Assembly (NCBI GenBank): GCA_900752535.1
Contig: CAADVV010000345.1
Location: 1 to 8,694, forward strand
Length of the DNA stretch: 8,694 nt
Direction: 5' to 3'
Source: Bacteroidales bacterium
GTDB taxonomy: Bacteria > Bacteroidota > Bacteroidia > Bacteroidales > Muribaculaceae
This document shows, in pieces, positions 7,545 to 8,694 of the stretch. The notes beneath the pieces are model-generated. The model was not told the origin of the DNA. It saw nothing but the letters and a program-made list of their open reading frames with translations, and did not search any database. Position numbers and translations under genes: made by a program. How positions within the stretch are numbered: the stretch's first letter is position 1; each line of letters begins with the position of its first letter.

Positions 7545-7592
7545 TCCGGTCCCCGAATCTTGCAAACTCCGACTTAAAACGTAGTATTATCA

Positions 7593-7600
7593 TATCTTTG
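7593..7600 (+). promoter_or_regulatory. Candidate -7 box upstream of the 44-residue ORF
   Basis: The plus strand reads TATCTTTG, an exact TAnnTTTG match. The ATG of the small ORF follows 33 bases later. No TTTG -33 box is seen at the expected spacing. The box lies inside a short palindrome (ATATC at 7592-7596, GATAT at 7600-7604), so a chance AT-rich origin is possible. Confidence 0.3.
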
Positions 7601-7633
7601 ATATTCCTGGTCATTTCGCATATTATTGGTTAT

Positions 7634-7768
7634 ATGCAAAGCTACAAAGAATTTTCGAGGTGGCAAGCATTTATGGTGGAGGACATAGACATACTCGTGA
7701 GGCTGCTGAGGAGATTAGATGAGAGACGCCGCGGGGGAGTGCAGACCTCGGCGGCGTTGTTGGTTTGA
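7634..7768 (+). CDS. Possible small protein, 44 residues, unknown
   Basis: ATG 7634 to TGA 7766-7768 encodes 44 residues. It begins MQSYKEFSRWQAFMVEDIDI and continues with LVRLLRRLDERRR, which looks like an acidic-to-basic amphipathic helix, then a short tail ending in SAALLV. The composition is protein-like, and a -7 box precedes it by 33 bases. It converges on corA, with 17 bases between the two stop codons. There is no Shine-Dalgarno, which is normal in Bacteroidota. I recognise no family and no membrane segment. Against it: the length is short enough to arise by chance, a GC-rich inverted repeat lies in its 3' part, and a minus-strand promoter candidate overlaps its start. Confidence 0.35.
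   Translation: MQSYKEFSRWQAFMVEDIDILVRLLRRLDERRRGGVQTSAALLV
7637..7667 (-). promoter_or_regulatory. Candidate promoter of the four-gene defence operon
   Basis: On the minus strand 7644-7637 reads TAGCTTTG, an exact TAnnTTTG -7 box. Nineteen bases further upstream 7667-7664 reads CTTG, one base off the -33 consensus TTTG. It would give a leader of about 170 bases before the methyltransferase ATG, containing the tRNA-like hairpin. It is the only such match I found between 7458 and 7660 in this orientation. Confidence 0.4.
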
Positions 7769-7785
7769 GAGCGAGTTGAGGCGGG

Positions 7786-8601
7786 TCAGAACCAGCGCAT
7801 GCGCGCGAGGATGGCTACGGTCAGAAGGGTCAGCACTGCGGCTATGCCTATGATGATGACGAATGCCATCGGGTTGGAGCTGAGCGAGATGTCGACGTTC
7901 ATGCCGTAGAAGCTGGCTATCAGTGTAGGTATCATCAGCACGATGGTGACGCCGGTCATGCGCTTCATCACGGCATTGACGTTGTTGGAGATAATCGACG
8001 CAAAAGCGTCCATAGCCGCCGTCAGGATGTCGGTGTAGACATTGACGGTGTTGAGCGCCTGTTTCATCTCAATCTCCACGTCTTCGAGAAGGTCGAGGTC
8101 GACGGCGTCGGAGAAGGCGCGTTTGAGGCGTATGATGAGCATTTCGTTGCCGCGCAGCGACGTGTTGAAATAGACCAGCGCTTTCTCGAGTCTCATCATC
8201 TCGAGGAGGTCTTCGTTGCGGACACTTTTTTCGAGCGCTTTTTCGTTTTCGGTCACCTGATTCTGTATCTGCTTCAGATAGTGGAGAAACCAGTAGGCCG
8301 AGGAGGCTATCAGACGCAAGATGAAATCGGGACGTGTCGGCACGCCGATAGATTTGCGGCGTGTGCCCGCAATGAAATCAGACATGATTTCGTTCTTATA
8401 ATAGCAGACAGTCACGATGACACCCTCGCCGGTTATGACTCCAACGGGCACTGTCATGTAGGGGATACCCGCGTCGGGAGTGGCAATCGGTATACATATG
8501 ATCGTCAGCGTCCACGAACCGTCGGTCTCGATGCGCGGACGCTCGTCCGGGTCAGCCGAATCGGTCAGGAAGTCCTCGGGCACCCCGACCTCGCGTGTAA
8601 G
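7786..8601 (-). CDS. corA: CorA-family magnesium transporter, 3' exon (N-terminus beyond an intron)
   Basis: About 271 residues of a CorA-type divalent cation channel (Mg2+, possibly Co2+ or Ni2+) of the inner membrane are encoded. The order is a cytoplasmic alpha/beta domain starting near LTREVGVPEDFL, a long helical stalk (from about RLIASSAYWFLHYLKQI onward), and a first membrane helix ending in the signature YGMN within TLIASFYGMN. A second membrane helix follows, and a basic-aromatic end (MRWF). An ATG exists in frame at 8685, but the 28 residues it would add come from group II intron domains V and VI, not from CorA. The true N-terminus, roughly 35-45 residues in relatives, must lie in an upstream exon outside the window. 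The exact exon edge is uncertain by a few bases. Expression of full-length CorA would require intron splicing. Confidence 0.88.
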   Translation of the reverse strand, partial: LTREVGVPEDFLTDSADPDERPRIETDGSWTLTIICIPIATPDAGIPYMTVPVGVITGEGVIVTVCYYKNEIMSDFIAGTRRKSIGVPTRPDFILRLIASSAYWFLHYLKQIQNQVTENEKALEKSVRNEDLLEMMRLEKALVYFNTSLRGNEMLIIRLKRAFSDAVDLDLLEDVEIEMKQALNTVNVYTDILTAAMDAFASIISNNVNAVMKRMTGVTIVLMIPTLIASFYGMNVDISLSSNPMAFVIIIGIAAVLTLLTVAILARMRWF

Positions 8602-8639
8602 GGCGGGTAGGTCGGCGCCCTTGCGGGCGCTTTCCCCCC
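8602..8639 (-). ncRNA. Group II intron domain VI with branch-point adenosine
   Basis: The tip stem GCGCCC (8630-8625) and GGGCGC (8620-8615) closes a GCAA tetraloop. An AAA/CGA internal loop separates it from the basal stem, in which six G (8639-8634) pair with CCT and CCC. Pairing leaves A8608 unpaired between G8637-C8607 and G8636·U8609, the expected bulged branch-point A. The 3' splice site lies a few bases beyond. Confidence 0.8.
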
Positions 8640-8642
8640 TAA

Positions 8643-8676
8643 GAACCGTGCGTGATAGTTTCCCATCACACGGCTC
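8643..8676 (-). ncRNA. Group II intron domain V (catalytic hairpin)
   Basis: Exactly 34 bases, the canonical length. The minus strand starts GAGCCGTGTGATGG, has the GAAA tetraloop, and closes with the complementary strand ending CACGGTTC. The AGC catalytic triad is present at bases 2-4. The lower stem GAGCCGTG pairs with CACGGTTC through one G·T pair. The upper stem GTGAT pairs with ATCAC, and the two-base bulge lies in the expected position. This is the most conserved part of the intron and appears intact. Confidence 0.9.
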
Positions 8677-8694
8677 AAGCAACAATATTTCAGA

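Larger units (their letters stand above)
7458..7785. other. Intergenic region between the defence operon and corA
   Basis: These 328 bases separate the operon's first gene from the corA stop codon. They hold the operon leader (7458 to about 7630), a tRNA-like hairpin (7517-7544), two opposed -7 boxes (7593-7600 plus, 7637-7644 minus) and a possible small plus-strand ORF (7634-7768). The part nearest the methyltransferase is AT-rich, with several AGTTT repeats between 7484 and 7515. Nothing resembling an integrase, transposase or intact tRNA is present. Confidence 0.7.
8602..8694 (-). mobile_element. Group II intron, 3' end (rest beyond the right edge)
   Basis: The minus strand carries a textbook group II intron 3' end: a 34-base domain V, a three-base linker (TTA, 8642-8640), and domain VI with a bulged adenosine. 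Group II introns are self-splicing retroelements that usually encode a reverse transcriptase/maturase in domain IV; that part would lie to the right, outside the window. The 3' splice site probably falls after 8602, seven bases past the bulged A counting inclusively, and would put the exon exactly on a codon boundary (CTT, Leu). An alternative end at about 8597 (TTAC, matching the usual AY terminus) cannot be excluded. The element lies in the same orientation as corA, as splicing would require. Confidence 0.88.

Noticed and set aside
7392..7577. 61-codon plus-strand ORF across the methyltransferase start and leader
   Set aside because: Its second half reads through the tRNA-like hairpin (…SGATRN…), a kind of spurious ORF often seen over tRNA 3' ends.
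7726..7757. GC-rich inverted repeat (ACGCCGC with GCGGCGT) after the corA stop, as a terminator
   Set aside because: The stem is only 7 bp with an 18-base loop, no T-tract follows on the minus strand, and it lies within the possible 44-residue ORF.
8602..8685. Taking ATG 8683-8685 as the corA start (299-residue protein)
   Set aside because: The added 28 residues are translated domains V and VI of a group II intron and match no CorA sequence.

Overview
The window looks like Bacteroidales chromosome, possibly Muribaculaceae or a relative; this is an inference. Three TAnnTTTG-type -7 boxes sit upstream of starts that lack a Shine-Dalgarno sequence, as is usual in Bacteroidota. The CorA protein resembles Bacteroidales CorA as I remember it. 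Gene-rich stretches are about 55-58% GC where I counted by hand.

Layout from left to right. Positions 1-189 (+) hold the C-terminal end of a probable nitroreductase-family protein. Converging on it is a very acidic, unrecognised ORF on the minus strand that starts at 375 and stays open to the left edge. Positions 402-431 carry a GC-rich hairpin that overlaps that ORF's candidate promoter. Positions 7457 down to 501 (-) form one tightly coupled four-gene operon: an MmeI-like N6-adenine DNA methyltransferase, a DUF1016/YhcG PD-(D/E)xK nuclease, a DExH superfamily 2 helicase, and a T5orf172-type GIY-YIG nuclease. Its junctions overlap by 1, 4 and 4 bases. Positions 7458-7785 hold the operon leader, a hairpin resembling a collapsed tRNA gene, and a possible 44-residue ORF on the plus strand. 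Positions 7786 to about 8601 (-) encode the 3' exon of corA. Positions from about 8602 to the right edge are the 3' end (domains V and VI) of a group II intron that interrupts corA.

The operon reads as a composite restriction-modification-like anti-phage locus. The methyltransferase carries its own target-recognition region but shows no recognisable N-terminal nuclease, so cleavage is probably supplied in trans by the two separate nucleases and driven by the helicase. The target-recognition segment of the methyltransferase is a sharply bounded AT-rich patch (down to 27-30% GC, against about 55% beside it), which suggests that specificity was swapped by recombination. I cannot assign the four-gene set to a named defence system. 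No integrase, CRISPR array, rRNA or intact tRNA was seen.
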